From contig JAITYX010000003.1 of the NCBI GenBank assembly GCA_021018815.1, forward strand, positions 5,752,501 to 5,816,500: DNA of 64,000 nt. Reading direction: 5' to 3'. Shown one piece after another: positions 10,411 to 21,728 of this stretch; position 1 is the stretch's first letter; the number at the start of each line of letters is the position of its first letter. The notes below the pieces were generated by a model, which worked only from the letters and a program-made list of their open reading frames with translations, was not told the origin of the DNA and made no database searches. Both the position numbers and the translations under genes were made by a program. The DNA comes from Talinum fruticosum. Its lineage: Eukaryota > Streptophyta > Magnoliopsida > Caryophyllales > Talinaceae.

Positions 10411-11240
10411 CTAGGAATAATAAGATAATAATGAAGACACCGAGGATGAGTCCAAGTGTCTAATGGCTATAACTATCTCGGAAGCGAGTCCGAATCACAA
10501 GCGAGACATCCGTTAGTGAGGAAACTGATCCACAAGAGGTAATCAACTATTTCCTCAAGTTCTCTAAGCATGACTCAGCAAAATATATTTTTACTTTAGA
10601 GAAAAAGTCCAATTGTGATTCTTCTTTGTTTGAAGAAAAACTTGAGTCTTAAAAATCTATGAATAAAGTTTTAAAAATTAATTTAGAAAAAGTGAGACTC
10701 ATCTTAAAGGTACTTTAGACAAACTCATAAGATAATGAGAGTGAGTTTGAGTGCCTCAAACCTGAAAATGAACAATTAAAGAAGAAGCTCACCGAGTCTC
10801 CGAACCTTATTTTAAAATTGAATCAAGGTCGGTAAAACCTTGACTTATTGCTCGGTTCTTAGTTTTGTTTCCTTTAGAAAAGAAGGAATGAGTTTAAAAT
10901 TTGAAAAGGAGGACAAACCCTATAAGAGTCCTTTTAAAAATCATTCCAAAAAATTCATTTTTGAAAAGTTGAGCATGGTCCCATGCATCCCATGAGGAAA
11001 GGGACTAAACCTAGATAAGTTTAGAAAATGAAGTCTTACCATAATTTTAACAAAAGAACGTTTTCACAAAAAAGAGATTTAGTTTCCAAAGAAGAAGAGT
11101 TAGAATCGGACCAAGCCAAAAATTAGTTAGAGTGAGTGTCGGAATGTGATCTTATTAAGGACGATTCTTGGGTTTGTAAGAGTCGGAAGGGTTAGTGTGT
11201 GTGTATTTTGTAGGCACCTCAATCCAAGAAGAAAGACCAC
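10411..11240 (+). pseudogene. P4 gag C-terminal region
   Basis: Starts in the acidic DEDESKCLMA-type stretch that follows the zinc knuckle in M2. It continues through a Lys/Glu-rich coiled-coil region (about 10560-10900) and a basic region. Stops are frequent (for example in the CLMA region and near 10650). The N-terminal capsid and knuckle are absent because P3 is inserted here. Confidence 0.7.
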
Positions 11241-14200
11241 TAGTATCTCGATAGTGGATGCTTTAGACACATGTCTAGTCATTCAAGATTCTTTTGTGAG
11301 CTAAAGATTATGGATCGAGGAAAGCCACATTGATAGACAATCATTCAAATTGGTAGCATTGGTTGCGGTGACAACTTAGTTAGCCCAGTTTATCTTGTCA
11401 AAGGTCTCAAATACAATCTTCGAGCTTCTCCCAACTGTGTGACAAAGGTCAAGAGCTAAGATTCACTCGGACCAATTAGTTAACAACTAATGCCACTTTA
11501 AAGGAGACAAAACTCTTAGGTCTAGGGTCCAAGTAACACTTACATTATCCCTCTTAATGACTCAACGAAGAATTTATGATGCTTATTAATGATGAATCAT
11601 AGACATGGTATCATAGATTGGGGCACATTAGCATGCATACTATTAAGAAATTATCTTCACAAGGATTAGTCCGAGGACTCCCTAAATTTTCTTTTAACAA
11701 AGATAAAATTTGTGATGCATGTACAAAGGGGAAACAAGTCGGGTCTTCATTCAAACTATTTAAATCTATTTCCACCTTCAAAGAGCTCGAATTAATTCAT
11801 ATGGATCTATGAGGGAAATTCCTGTAAAAAGTTTAGGAGGTAAATCTTATGTACTTGTGATTATTCAAGATTTACCCGGGTATATTTTCTGAAAAATAAG
11901 AAGGAAGTTTTCAAGGAGTTCACCAAAGTCTACGAGCAAATTCAAATGGAATATGGGACTCGGATTGTGAGAGTCGAAGCCGACCATGGAAGGGAGTTTG
12001 ACTACTCGGAATTTGCTGACTTCTATGAGAAATCGGCTACCTTCCATAACTTCGTGTACCTAGAATGCCCTAACAAAATGGAGTGATGGAAAGGAAAAAC
12101 AAAACTCTTGAAGAAAAATAAAAGACTATGATGATTGAAAATGATATACCTTACTATTTGAGGCTAAGGTAGTGAACACGGTAAACTACACATTGAATAG
12201 ATACTTTATTTGCCTAATCCTGAAGAAAACATCCTACGAGCTTTACAAAGGGAAGAAAGCCCAACATCTCATACTTCAAGAATTTTGAGTGTAAGTGTTT
12301 TTCACATAACAACGGTAAGGATCATTTAACTAAGTTTGATGTAAGGTAAAATGAAGGTATATTCCTCGGTTATTCTTTATACAGCAAAGTTTGTCGCATT
12401 TTGAACAGAAGGACTAACAAAATGGAAGAAAGTATCCACATTATCTTTGATGAGATTAACAATGACAAGTTAAGCAAATATACCTTCTCGGACTTCAAGC
12501 CGAGCAAGAATGATGATGAGATAGTTGGGACCGAGCTCAACATGTTAGAAAATAAGAGAACTAAGGCAACAACTAACCGAGTTTAAGACTCAGCTCAAAC
12601 AACATAAGCTTAGGAAGTGATTGAGACTAAACTAGTTAAACAAGCAAGCATTGAACCCTCAAACCTGGTAAATCGAAGGTCATGTAAAGCTTTCAAATAT
12701 GCTTCTAGCCATTCACCTGAGAACATCATCTTAGATATCAACTCAAGTGTGCAAACTCGCTCTTCTCTCCATAATCTATGTGCATTTTCTACATTCATTT
12801 TATTAATTGAACTAAAAATTGTAATATAAGCCCTACTTGATCCTGAACGTAGAGGTCATGTAAGAAGAATTATCATAATTTGAAAGAAACCAAGTTTGGA
12901 CCTTAACCAAATGACCACCTAACGACTCGGTTATAGGAACCAAGTGGGTTTCAAAGAACAAACTGGATTAGGAAGGGTTGATAGTCATAAATAAGGCCAG
13001 ACTTGTAAACCAAGGTAATTATCAAGAAGAAGAAATTGATTATGAGGAAACCTCTCGCACCAACTACTAGGATTGAAACAATTAGGATTCTACTTGTATT
13101 TGCATCTAGTATGAACATTAAGTTTCATCAAATGGATGTTAAATGTGCATTTTTAAATGGTTACATTCAATAAGAAGTTTATGTAGAGTAAGCCCATAGG
13201 TTTGAAATTCCACATTTTTCAAACCATGCGTTTAAATTGCAAAAAGCTCTTTACGGTTTGAAACAAGATCCTAGAGCTTGGTATGAAAGATTAAGTAGCT
13301 TCTTGGTTGAAAATGGATTTAAAAGAGGTTTGATTAACAAAAACTTATTTAATAAAATCAACCAGACATATTTTGTTATCATTCAAATTTATGTTAATGA
13401 TATTTTCTTGATGCTATTAACGAAATTCCTTGTCAAGAATTTATGAGCTAGTGAGGCAAGAATTCCAAATGAGCATGATGGGAGGATTGAACTTCTTCCT
13501 TCGATTGCGAATCAAACAAGAGAAAGATGGAATCTATGTTCACCAATCGAAGTATGTCAAAGAGTTACTCAAGAAGTACAAGCTTCAAGATACTAAACCA
13601 GCAGCAAGTCCTATGGGAAGCAACACCAAACACAACTTAGATAAGAAGGGTAAGTCGGTAGATTAGAAAATCTAAAAAGGTATAGATCTCTATTATACAT
13701 AACTTCTACTAGGCCGGATATTATGTTTAGTGTCTGCCTTTATGAAAGATTTCAAGCTAATCCAAAAGAGTACCATCTCACTACGAGTAATGAGAATTTT
13801 TATATATCTTGCAGCCATTCAAACACTCGGTCTTTTGTACTTAAAAGACTTAGGTTTGGCTCTCGATGGCTACTTGAGACACTCGACTATGTTAGGTACA
13901 AGGTTGATTAGAAGAGTACTTTAGGATCATGTTAATTTCTTGGTCAATCACTCATCTCATGGCACTCAAAGAAACATAACTCAATCTCCTTATCAACAAC
14001 CGAGGCTTGAGTATATAGTAGCAAGAGCTGGCCGTGCTTGGGTTGCCGTGGATCAAGCAACATTTGAAGGATTTAAGACTCGACCTTCTCAGCAATTCCT
14101 ATCAAGTGTGACAACCAAAGTGCAATTAGTATCACCAAGAACCTAATTTAGCATTCCAAAACTTAGCATATTGAGGATAGATATCATTTTCTCGGAGACC

Positions 14201-14329
14201 ATTCGAAAAGGGTGATATAGAGTTAGAATTATTCCTATTAAGCTTCAATTGGCTAAGATTTTCGCTAAACTACTAGGTGTAGATAAGTTTTGGTTTATAA
14301 TAAATTAGCTTGGTATATTAAATGCTTGA
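11241..14329 (+). pseudogene. P4 pol (PR, IN, RT, RNase H), broken
   Basis: Aspartic protease site YLDSGCFRHMSS at 11244-11279. GAG-pre-integrase block with the DWGHISMHTIKKL-type start and an intact CxxC (CDACTKGK) at 11590-11812. Integrase core with DHGREFDYSEF near 11987. Reverse transcriptase about 12843-13660: FLNG motif near 13154, and the catalytic box reads YVND (13390-13401) instead of YVDD. RNase H about 13690-14329. More than a dozen stops and frameshifts; not functional. Confidence 0.9.
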
Positions 14330-14579
14330 TTACATGTGTACTTGCATGACTTATTATGTGTTTAACTTGTTTAAACATGTTTTCCTTGAGAGAAATCTAG
14401 TTGATTTGGAAGTTCAATTGCAAATTCATGAAACTAAGTCCTAGTCATTGGTTATTTGAACTGTTTTTGAGCACTCGGACGGCTAAGCTGAGTTAGACTT
14501 AGTTAAAATTAATTGGATATTCAAATGTCCGAGGTCATCTCTAATTGATAGTGAATCTTGGATAAATTTTTTTACAAAT

Positions 14580-14621
<42 letters not shown>

Positions 14622-14751
14622 TATTATGACAGGAGAAATAGTCGTTAGGGACATTGACTCAAGAAACCGCTGGAATCTAGTCTGTTAAGAACTAGCCATT
14701 GGACGAGTATCCGGAACTCGAGTTGATTTTTATCCGTTGAGAGAATTCTCT
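14330..14751 (+). other. P4 pol-ORF3 spacer
   Basis: Non-coding. It contains the expanded CT tract at 14584 and decayed TAGTCGTTAGGG and TAGCCATTGG sites where P2 has the MYB-type site. Confidence 0.65.
14584..14615 (+). repeat. (CT)16 tract upstream of the ORF3 TATA, P4
   Basis: Pure CT run at the place where P2 and P5 carry shorter CT-rich stretches. E6 has the same expansion (58615-58641). Confidence 0.9.
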
Positions 14752-14762
14752 CTATAAATAGC
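14752..14762 (+). promoter_or_regulatory. TATA box of the putative ORF3 promoter, P4
   Basis: CTATAAATAGC is retained although the ORF it should serve is deleted. Confidence 0.55.
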
Positions 14763-15433
14763 CCCCATCCCCTCAACCTATTCAATCGGTTCGGGATGAG
14801 GGCTCGGAACTTAGAGAAGCGGGATCACCTTAGATAGTTCATCACAAACAAAATCGAGACATCCAAGTAACCACCCTCTTCTCGGCCAGTGATCCGCCTC
14901 CTTAGTTTTCTCTGTTTTCCTATCTCACATTTGGTCGAACATTTTTTCTTTTCTTTCTCTATTTATTTTTGATGAAATACATTGGGGGAGAAAAAGAAAG
15001 AGCTCATTACTAGCGAGTCTTATTTGTTTTCTACTTAGGGGAGCAATCTTTTTTTCCCTTTTTGTGCATCAATCTTTGCTAACTAAGGATTATTTGTTGT
15101 TATGATATTTCTCTATCATATTTACTCTAATACTTAGTTGATTTTGCTACGATACTTCTCTATCTCGGTTATTTAGTATTTTCTCTAAGACTTACAATTA
15201 TTTGTCTACGATACTCGGTTCTAATCTAATATAGCTCTTTCGAGTTGTGATACAATTCTTTACGAGTTTATACTTTCAAACTCTAATACATATATTTCAG
15301 AATTATGTTGTGACATATTGTTCAAATATACTTGCTCTAATATATATTGTAAATATTGCTCTAATATTCTTGATACATCTAACTTTTATGAATTTCTGTA
15401 TGTTTTGAATGTCTTTCATCAAAAGGGAAAAAA
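14763..15433 (+). other. P4 ORF3 deletion scar and 3' UTR
   Basis: About 50-120 bp after the TATA the sequence passes straight into the 3' UTR type (CTGTTTTCC...TTTTTGATGAAATAC, GGGGGAGAAAAAG near 14984). The roughly 1.5 kb ORF3 is gone. The priming tract reads AAAAGGGAAAAAA (15421-15433). Confidence 0.7.
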
Positions 15434-15989
15434 ATTCCATTTTAATAGGTTAAGAAATTTTAGTCGTTAAATGATTTATTTAGACTAATCGAGTATCTGC
15501 CTCGGACCAAAGTATTTTTATACTTTGAGTACCATTTATATTTTGTTTTTTATAGGTTTATTAAAGCTGAATAATTTAAACTTAAAGAAAAATAATAGCT
15601 TCATTCATTGTACAAAGATAGCAAACAAAAAAGCCGGAAATTTTGGGCGGACTAAGATAGCGAGTGATAGAATTGTTTGTTTCCATTCGTGATACCTTCC
15701 GATTTTTGATTCTAACAGTCTGTTTCCACCTTGTTTCTCGGATACAACAAGTTGGTAGAACTACTTTTGGAGGCTAGGACCTATATTCAACTACTACATC
15801 TTCAACGTTTCTATTTTTTAGGACTCAAACAATCCATCGTAATGGCTAGTTGACTAAGAAGCTCTAGCCCAAGCCACACCGAATTTCTTCATTGCTCCCT
15901 AAACATAGAAGCCTTGATTTAAGACTTACGGGATTGCTGAAACTAAGAACTCATCACTCATATACTAGCTTACAACTCTTGTTCATTCT
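15434..15989 (+). repeat. P4 3' LTR, internally deleted and cut
   Basis: Directly after the purine tract comes ATTCCATTTTAATAGG, which in P2 lies about 420 bp inside the LTR. The start of U3 is therefore deleted. The LTR continues past GGACCAAAGTATTT (about 15503) and stops at ACAACTCTTGTTCATTCT, where the M0 LTR begins. Confidence 0.75.
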
Positions 15990-17439
15990 TGAAGGTTAGC
16001 TCTTGGAGAGTTTAAGTCACCCTAGGGGGTGAATAGGGTGATGGAAGATTTTTCCGCAATTAAAAGATTTATGCAAAGTAAAGACTAAAAAAATTATTCT
16101 AGGTCTAGATTGAATTAAGAAGTGCGAACGAGAAATATATGTGGAAACCCTCCTAGGGCAGAAAACCACAGACAATCCTTGTCCAAGCTCTAAATCAAAT
16201 CCACTATTTGGAATCCTCAAAATACAAGGACTAAACTCTTACAAAATTGCTCCCTTAGATAATTCAATACAAGTTTTTCTAGACGCTGAAGTTCCCTTAT
16301 CCGTGCTAGTACTTCCTAACCGAGATAACCCTTATAATTAAAGACAACTAGGCTGAGTTAACCCTTACAACTTAGTCAAGGGACTTTATAGAGAATTGAA
16401 AATGTAAGAGTAGTTACAAGACTTTTCTCTGTACAACTCGAAAGCATAAACATAAGCGTGCGATTGTAAAAGCTAGAAGACTAAGAGAGAATAGATTCGG
16501 TTAAGCTCTAGCAATGTTCGGAAGCTACAATAATCTTTAAGTCTTGTAGGAAGGATTCTATTTATACACAGCAAGGTAGAGTAGCCATTGTGACTGATTA
16601 TGGACTTGAGAGCTTCACGAGCTGTTGTAATGTATAGTTTGAGTCACTTGGGAAAGGAGTCGTTGCGAATATGAACGTTTTGGTTTGGTCCTTGTCTTAA
16701 AAAGCAATCCAACCCACTTGTTCTAGCTGAAATCTGGGATGGAAAGAACCATTAAACTCAAATTTGGAGTGTACTCGATATGGAAACAAACAACCCCGAC
16801 ATGGTGTATGAGTCTTGTACTTGAAATAGTGCTTTTTGTCTCTTGGGTGTTTAACGGTTAGAAGCCGGTTGCTTTTGCTTTTCAAAACAAGATTAAAATA
16901 CTTTAATCAACTTGCAAAAACAAATCAAAGTGGCACTCAAAGTATAAAAATACTTTGGTCCAAGGTTAGGAAAAGATCATAATTAATTCATCATAATTAA
17001 GTACTTAATTATCCTTAACCTAACGAGAATGTAATTTTACGAGTCTAATATTCAATAGTTTCAAATTTCATCTCGAATCAATCCTTTAAATGTTCAAGAT
17101 ATTAAGATTAAATAAGTAATATACATAAACATGATCAGGTAAAATAATTTCATTTAATAAATTGACTTAGAATAATAAATAATTAACATAGTAATTCATT
17201 TTCAGTTAGATCATTAAGTCGAGTGCTCGGAATAAGAAATGTTAGTGAAATTATTTACTCATGACAAGCTGTCCGAGTTGTATCCGAGTGGGTCAAAACC
17301 CAGTGAAGTGCATTCTACTCAAGAGATGCTTTCGAGTAGGTCGGACAATGTTGAAAACTTAAAGATAAGCTTATTACGAGACTTAGAATGACTTGAAATC
17401 AAAACCATAAAAAGATGGAGAGTTATACACGAGTCTTCA
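15990..17439 (-). repeat. M0 3' LTR (1450 bp)
   Basis: On the plus strand it runs from TGAAGGTTAGCTC to CACGAGTCTTCA, followed by ATCTCCCCTTTTT, the complement of the polypurine tract. The TATA equivalent (TCTATTTATA) is at about 16557. Confidence 0.92.
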
Positions 17440-17614
17440 ATCTCCCCTTTTTGATAAAAGGCATTCAACACTTATCAAAAGAAGCTAAAAGTTCAAAGAG
17501 TTAAGTTTTCATAACTCGGACACAAATAACCAGAAGATGATATTTGTGAAACAAAGTCTGGATTCGTTATTAGATTATATTTATGCAAGAAATATCAAAG
17601 CGAAAATTATTAGA
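15990..17614 (-). mobile_element. M0: 3' LTR and 3' UTR of a minus-strand element
   Basis: Complete LTR (15990-17439) plus 175 bp of internal sequence starting with the polypurine tract (17440-17452). It is interrupted by M1 at 17615. Its left boundary is an exact LTR terminus in the P4 LTR, so it is a true insertion. The rest of the element is not in the window. Confidence 0.8.
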
Positions 17615-19052
17615 TGAAGTTTTGCTCTTAGAGAGTCTAAGGCACCTTAGAGGGGGTGAATAGGGTGATGAAGAAAATTAAACAATTTTTTTGTAAACAC
17701 AAACCAAAAGCAAATTCTACGTCTATATTAGACTCAAAAAGACAATAACACAAATATATGTGGAAACCCTCCTGGGGCAGAAAACCATGGACAATGCTAA
17801 TCCAAGCAACAAGTCAAATCCACTATTTTGAATCCACAAAATACAAAGGACTCGACTCAACCAGAATTGCTCCCTTAAATAATTCCTTACAATGTTTTCT
17901 AAGACTCGAACTTCCCCGATCCGATTTAGTACTTCCTAACCGAGGTAACCTTTACAATCGGGGACAACTAAGCTAAGTTAACCCCTTACAACTCAGTCAA
18001 AGGATTTACAAAGAAAGTAAGAGAAGTATGTAATTGATTACAAGACTTTGTTTACAACTCGGAAGATATCAAATACAAATTTGGAGTTGTAAGAAGAAGA
18101 TTGATCGATTATGCACTTAGTAAGTGTTCAATAATGGGTGTAGCAATATGTTCAACAATCTTCTAGTCTTATGAAGTGACTTCTACTTATAGCCAACTAG
18201 GCAGAGTGACCGTTGAGTCTTGGTTCCGGAAAGAAATCTTTACTAGCTGTTGTAATGGCTATTATGAGCCACTCGGAAAAGATCCATTGGGATGTGAACA
18301 TTGTGCAATGCTTTTGGCTCCGAAATATGGTCCAATCATTTGGTGGTGACCAAAAACCGAGGTGGAAAAATCGTTAGGCCTAGAGTTGGACTTTTCCAGT
18401 TTCGGAAACAAACAACCTTGAGATGGTGTCCGAGCCATGTCTAGAAGTAGCTAAAACTTGTCTGCTGGTGTTTAACGGCTAGAAGCCGGTTGCTTTTGAA
18501 ATTCAAAAAATAGATTAGCCTTATTTGAATAACCTACAAAAGGAAACCACATTGGTTCTCAATGTATAAAATACTTTGCTCTAAGATTAGGCACGAGATA
18601 ATAATTAAGAGAGTAATTAAATGCTTAATTATCTTTGGCTTAAAAGAATGACATTTTCTGAGTCTAATATTCAAAAATTTTAAATTCCATCTTGAGTCAA
18701 TCCTAAAATAATCAAGTTAAAAAGAATAAAATATCGAGTATAAGAACTTGATCCGGTCAAATAACTCTCAAGGAAATAAACTAACTTAGAACAAAGAACT
18801 AATGCTTGTAATTCTTTTTGCGTTGAAATACAAAGTTAGTGCTTGGAGAAAGTGTTTTAAAAAATTATTTGATCATGCGATGGTTTTGAGTGATGTCCGA
18901 GTGAGCTTGAAATAGCGAGTGTAGGAAATATGTAATAAAGCGCTTTTGAGTTAGTGAGAACATAACGAAAACTTAGATAAGAGTTTCTATAATATGCAGA
19001 ATGACTTGAAATAAAAATCTCGGAGAGATAGAGATTTATACCCGAGTCTTCA
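17615..19052 (-). repeat. M1 3' LTR (1438 bp)
   Basis: Plus-strand limits TGAAGTTTTGCTC and CCGAGTCTTCA, followed by ATCTCCCCTCTT (19053-19064), the polypurine complement. The TATA equivalent lies near 18187, with GACCGTTGAGTC (an AACGG core on the element strand) about 20 bp further along. Confidence 0.92.
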
Positions 19053-19555
19053 ATCTCCCCTCTTTGATGAAAGACATTCTATACTTGAGGTAGAAACTCG
19101 TGTTCGAAACATGTGTTTTCATTATCAATGATAAGAATAGTAAATAATGTTCTCTTAAATATCGGAGCGGAAAGTGACTCGGAGATGCTTATAAATTGCG
19201 GTTTAGATCATATCATAACTCGGAACAATTGTGCGGGTAATAAATCGAGCAAAGAAAAAACTATAAACAGATTTGTATCCTGAGCGAGTAAGTTACTGAG
19301 TTAAATATCGGAGCGTCAAGGCATGATAAAAGTTATAACTCAAAACAGGTATGCTCGGAAAAGTAAAAATCATTCATTACTCGAGAAAAAAATGCAAATA
19401 CTTAAAAAAGGACAAGGGAGGAAATCCCCTAAACTAAACATATAGGTTTTCTATATTTTCTCCCCTATGCATTTCATGAAAACGAGGGAAGAAAACAACG
19501 AGATAAGTACAACCAATGTTGGACAAAAAATATTAAAAAAGTATAAAAAAATAAA
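19053..19555 (-). other. M1 3' UTR and polypurine tract
   Basis: Non-coding. It includes purine boxes on the minus strand near 19420-19470 (complement of the AGGGGAG boxes). Confidence 0.7.
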
Positions 19556-21164
19556 CTAAGAAGAGGGGGCCTGTTGTCTAGAAAAGGAAGGAGGAGGAGT
19601 AAGCTCGTGCCTATATGCCTGCATAAAAGTGGATGAACGAGGCGGCTGTAGCAATGGAATATCTAGAATCTCCTCTGTCCTAGTTCTATGAACCAAGGAC
19701 ATATCATCTTCGAGCTCGTTTTCCTCGAAGACATCAACAGGCGGTGCTTTTGGGATAGTTGCTTTGGATCGACCAACTTCGCCAGCCTCTTCGACCCACT
19801 CAAAGCATGATCCGAGGAGATCAACTCCGGTTCTTGTTCTTTTGCACCTTGGCGCTCGGGTTGAGCGACCTCTTCTTTGTCTTTATCCTCTTCTTCCTTC
19901 TTCTCTTCTCATCGTTCTTCAACCTGAGCTTCTTCCTCAGCTGCTTCCTCGGTTGTCTCTTCTACCTTAGTCGAGGTAGACTTAGCTAGGTTGGAGGATT
20001 CCTTAGAAGTATCGGTAGTGTTTGAGTCCTCAGCGACTTTCGACCATCGTTCTTGGAGGAGTTAAAGCCGCTCGCGCTATAGCCTCGATGATCTCCCGAG
20101 CTCGATCATCAAGTCCTATTTTTCCCCGATTTGGGACTCGCACGGTCTTCTTGTTAATAACCAAGTTTTGACGGACATGCTTGATAGAGCGGAGAGTGGT
20201 CCGAAACTCTTCGGACATAAAAGCGATTTTTTTACCAACTCGGCAAACACAGAAGCGGAGCGATGAGAAAGTTGAGAAGTAGAGGGACCAATAGTAGCGG
20301 GTGGAAGTGTTGGTGTAGTCCGAGTATGAGTGGGTGGAGGAGAAGGAGGTGACAACTCACACCCATGAACCCGGACACCGGGCTTAACTTCGTGGTATCC
20401 ATAGCCCGAAGTTCTTTTACGCCAATGCAAATGGTAGCCTCATAAACAACGAGTTGGTTCTCGCGAGGAAGGGGACTTTGAACTGTTTGAAAATAACGAT
20501 CAAAAGAGCTCCAAAATGAAATGGAGCAGACTTCTTTGAATGAGCTAGCACAAATGCCATCTCGCTCAATGATAAAGGGGAAGAGGTTTACGTTATAGCC
20601 GTCTAAGATATCGAACAAGGCTTTGAGAATCTTGGAGTTCGAATTCTCTTTGCTAGGATGATGAGCGAAAAGGTCCTCATCGAAATAAAACATAGTAGCC
20701 TTGCCTCGGTTTTCATTTGAGCCACGAGAGAAGTTCTTTCGTGACTCAGGTACTTCTTTGGCATACTTTTCAAAGAAATTGTCGGTAACTTCCATGAAAG
20801 GTATAGGGTTGGAATTACGAAAAAGACAAGTAACTTTGAAAAGTCTTTGGAGGAGAGAGATGTTCGGACAAATAACTTTGTCTCGAACTTTGGAGGTAAT
20901 GATTCCATCGGAACAAGACATGTTCACATAGAACTCGGCAACAAGTTGTGGATAGATGAATTCACTAAAGCACAAATAATTTTAAACCCCAATGGTTTTG
21001 ATATGATGCAACCACGAGAAGGATGTGGTTGGAAAGAATTTATCACCCAATGTGAGGTGTTGGACGATAAAGATTTTAGAAGGATCGGATGTTCCTTGGG
21101 TGTTTTCGGTGTGGGGCTTCTTCATAGCTGAAACCAATTCATGACTTGTTCCTCATTAAGGCAT
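19556..21164 (-). pseudogene. M1 ORF3, near full length; longest open stretch
   Basis: The start at 21164 matches the MP start of other copies; an early stop and frame change follow. The longest open run is 20975-20232 (247 codons). It covers the FSEFIYPQLVAEFY block, the LLQRLFKVTCLF block, NPIPFMEV, FFEKYAKEVPESRKNF and ILKALFDILDGYNVNLFPF. Near 20420 a frameshift passes the reading to the 20430-20116 frame (KPGVRVHGCELSPPSPPP). The coiled-coil region is partly replaced (20218-20030) and the acidic tail reaches TAG at 19556-19558. A role as an envelope-like or virion protein is only inferred. Confidence 0.7.
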
Positions 21165-21728
21165 GGTGAATGACAATAAATAGAGAGAATAAAGAGAGAA
21201 AGAGAGAGAGAGAGAGAGAGTAGAGAAAGCTTCGAATTAAGAGAGAGAGAGAATGAGCGAGCAGTAATATCGAGAATCGAGAGAGTAAGTAGTGGGCAAA
21301 GTAAAAAAAGAAGGTAAAGAGGTGCTATTTATAACAGAAAAGAATGACCTTCAACCTTCGTTCTCAGCCAAAAAACAAGCAGTACTCTCGGACAAATGTG
21401 ATGTTCTGCACTCTAGCGGCTATTATTCCAGCAGCTTTCTTCCAACGACTAGTTTTCTCCGATCGAAACGCGTGGCGGAGAGAGAGAGAAGAAAGAGTTT
21501 TTGAAAAGATTTCTAAAATTCTCCATTTATCTATATATGATCTTAGAAGTTTGATGTCCATTTTTCTCATACACTAGGTCTAACTCAGTATCATTTACGA
21601 GTGACTAAGACGATTCAAAAACTAATAACTCACGAGTACATTCTCATTCTAAATCAAGCTGATCCATTCGTTATCAAAAGACATAACACATAATTATACA
21701 AAGATAATTCATGTAATAAATCACATAA
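21165..21728 (-). other. M1 pol-ORF3 spacer
   Basis: Non-coding, about 565 bp. It has GA runs on the plus strand (21190-21260) between the TATA and ORF3. TCCAACGACTA (near 21443) is a one-base variant of the MYB-type site. Confidence 0.7.
21324..21333 (-). promoter_or_regulatory. TATA box of the putative ORF3 promoter, M1
   Basis: GCTATTTATA on the plus strand (TATAAATAGC on the element strand), about 160 bp upstream of the ORF3 start. Confidence 0.55.

Larger units (their letters stand above)
10411..15989 (+). mobile_element. P4: Sirevirus-type element, gag to 3' LTR, ORF3 deleted
   Basis: Plus-strand element entered by P3 in gag and by M0 in its 3' LTR. It keeps the gag C-terminal region, all pol domains in decayed form, the ORF3 TATA box and the 3' UTR. 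ORF3 itself and the first part of the LTR are missing. Confidence 0.85.

Noticed and set aside
19759..19989. Plus-strand ORF rich in Leu/Phe
   Set aside because: Antisense shadow of the acidic, Glu/Lys-rich tail of M1 ORF3. Similar antisense runs at 33095-33391 and 57037-57346 have the same cause.
20232..20420. Leu-rich hydrophobic C-terminus of the 247-codon M1 ORF3 run as a membrane anchor
   Set aside because: It comes from reading the proline/serine-rich part in the wrong frame after a frameshift. The correct frame (20430-20116) gives a Pro/Thr-rich stretch as in the other copies.
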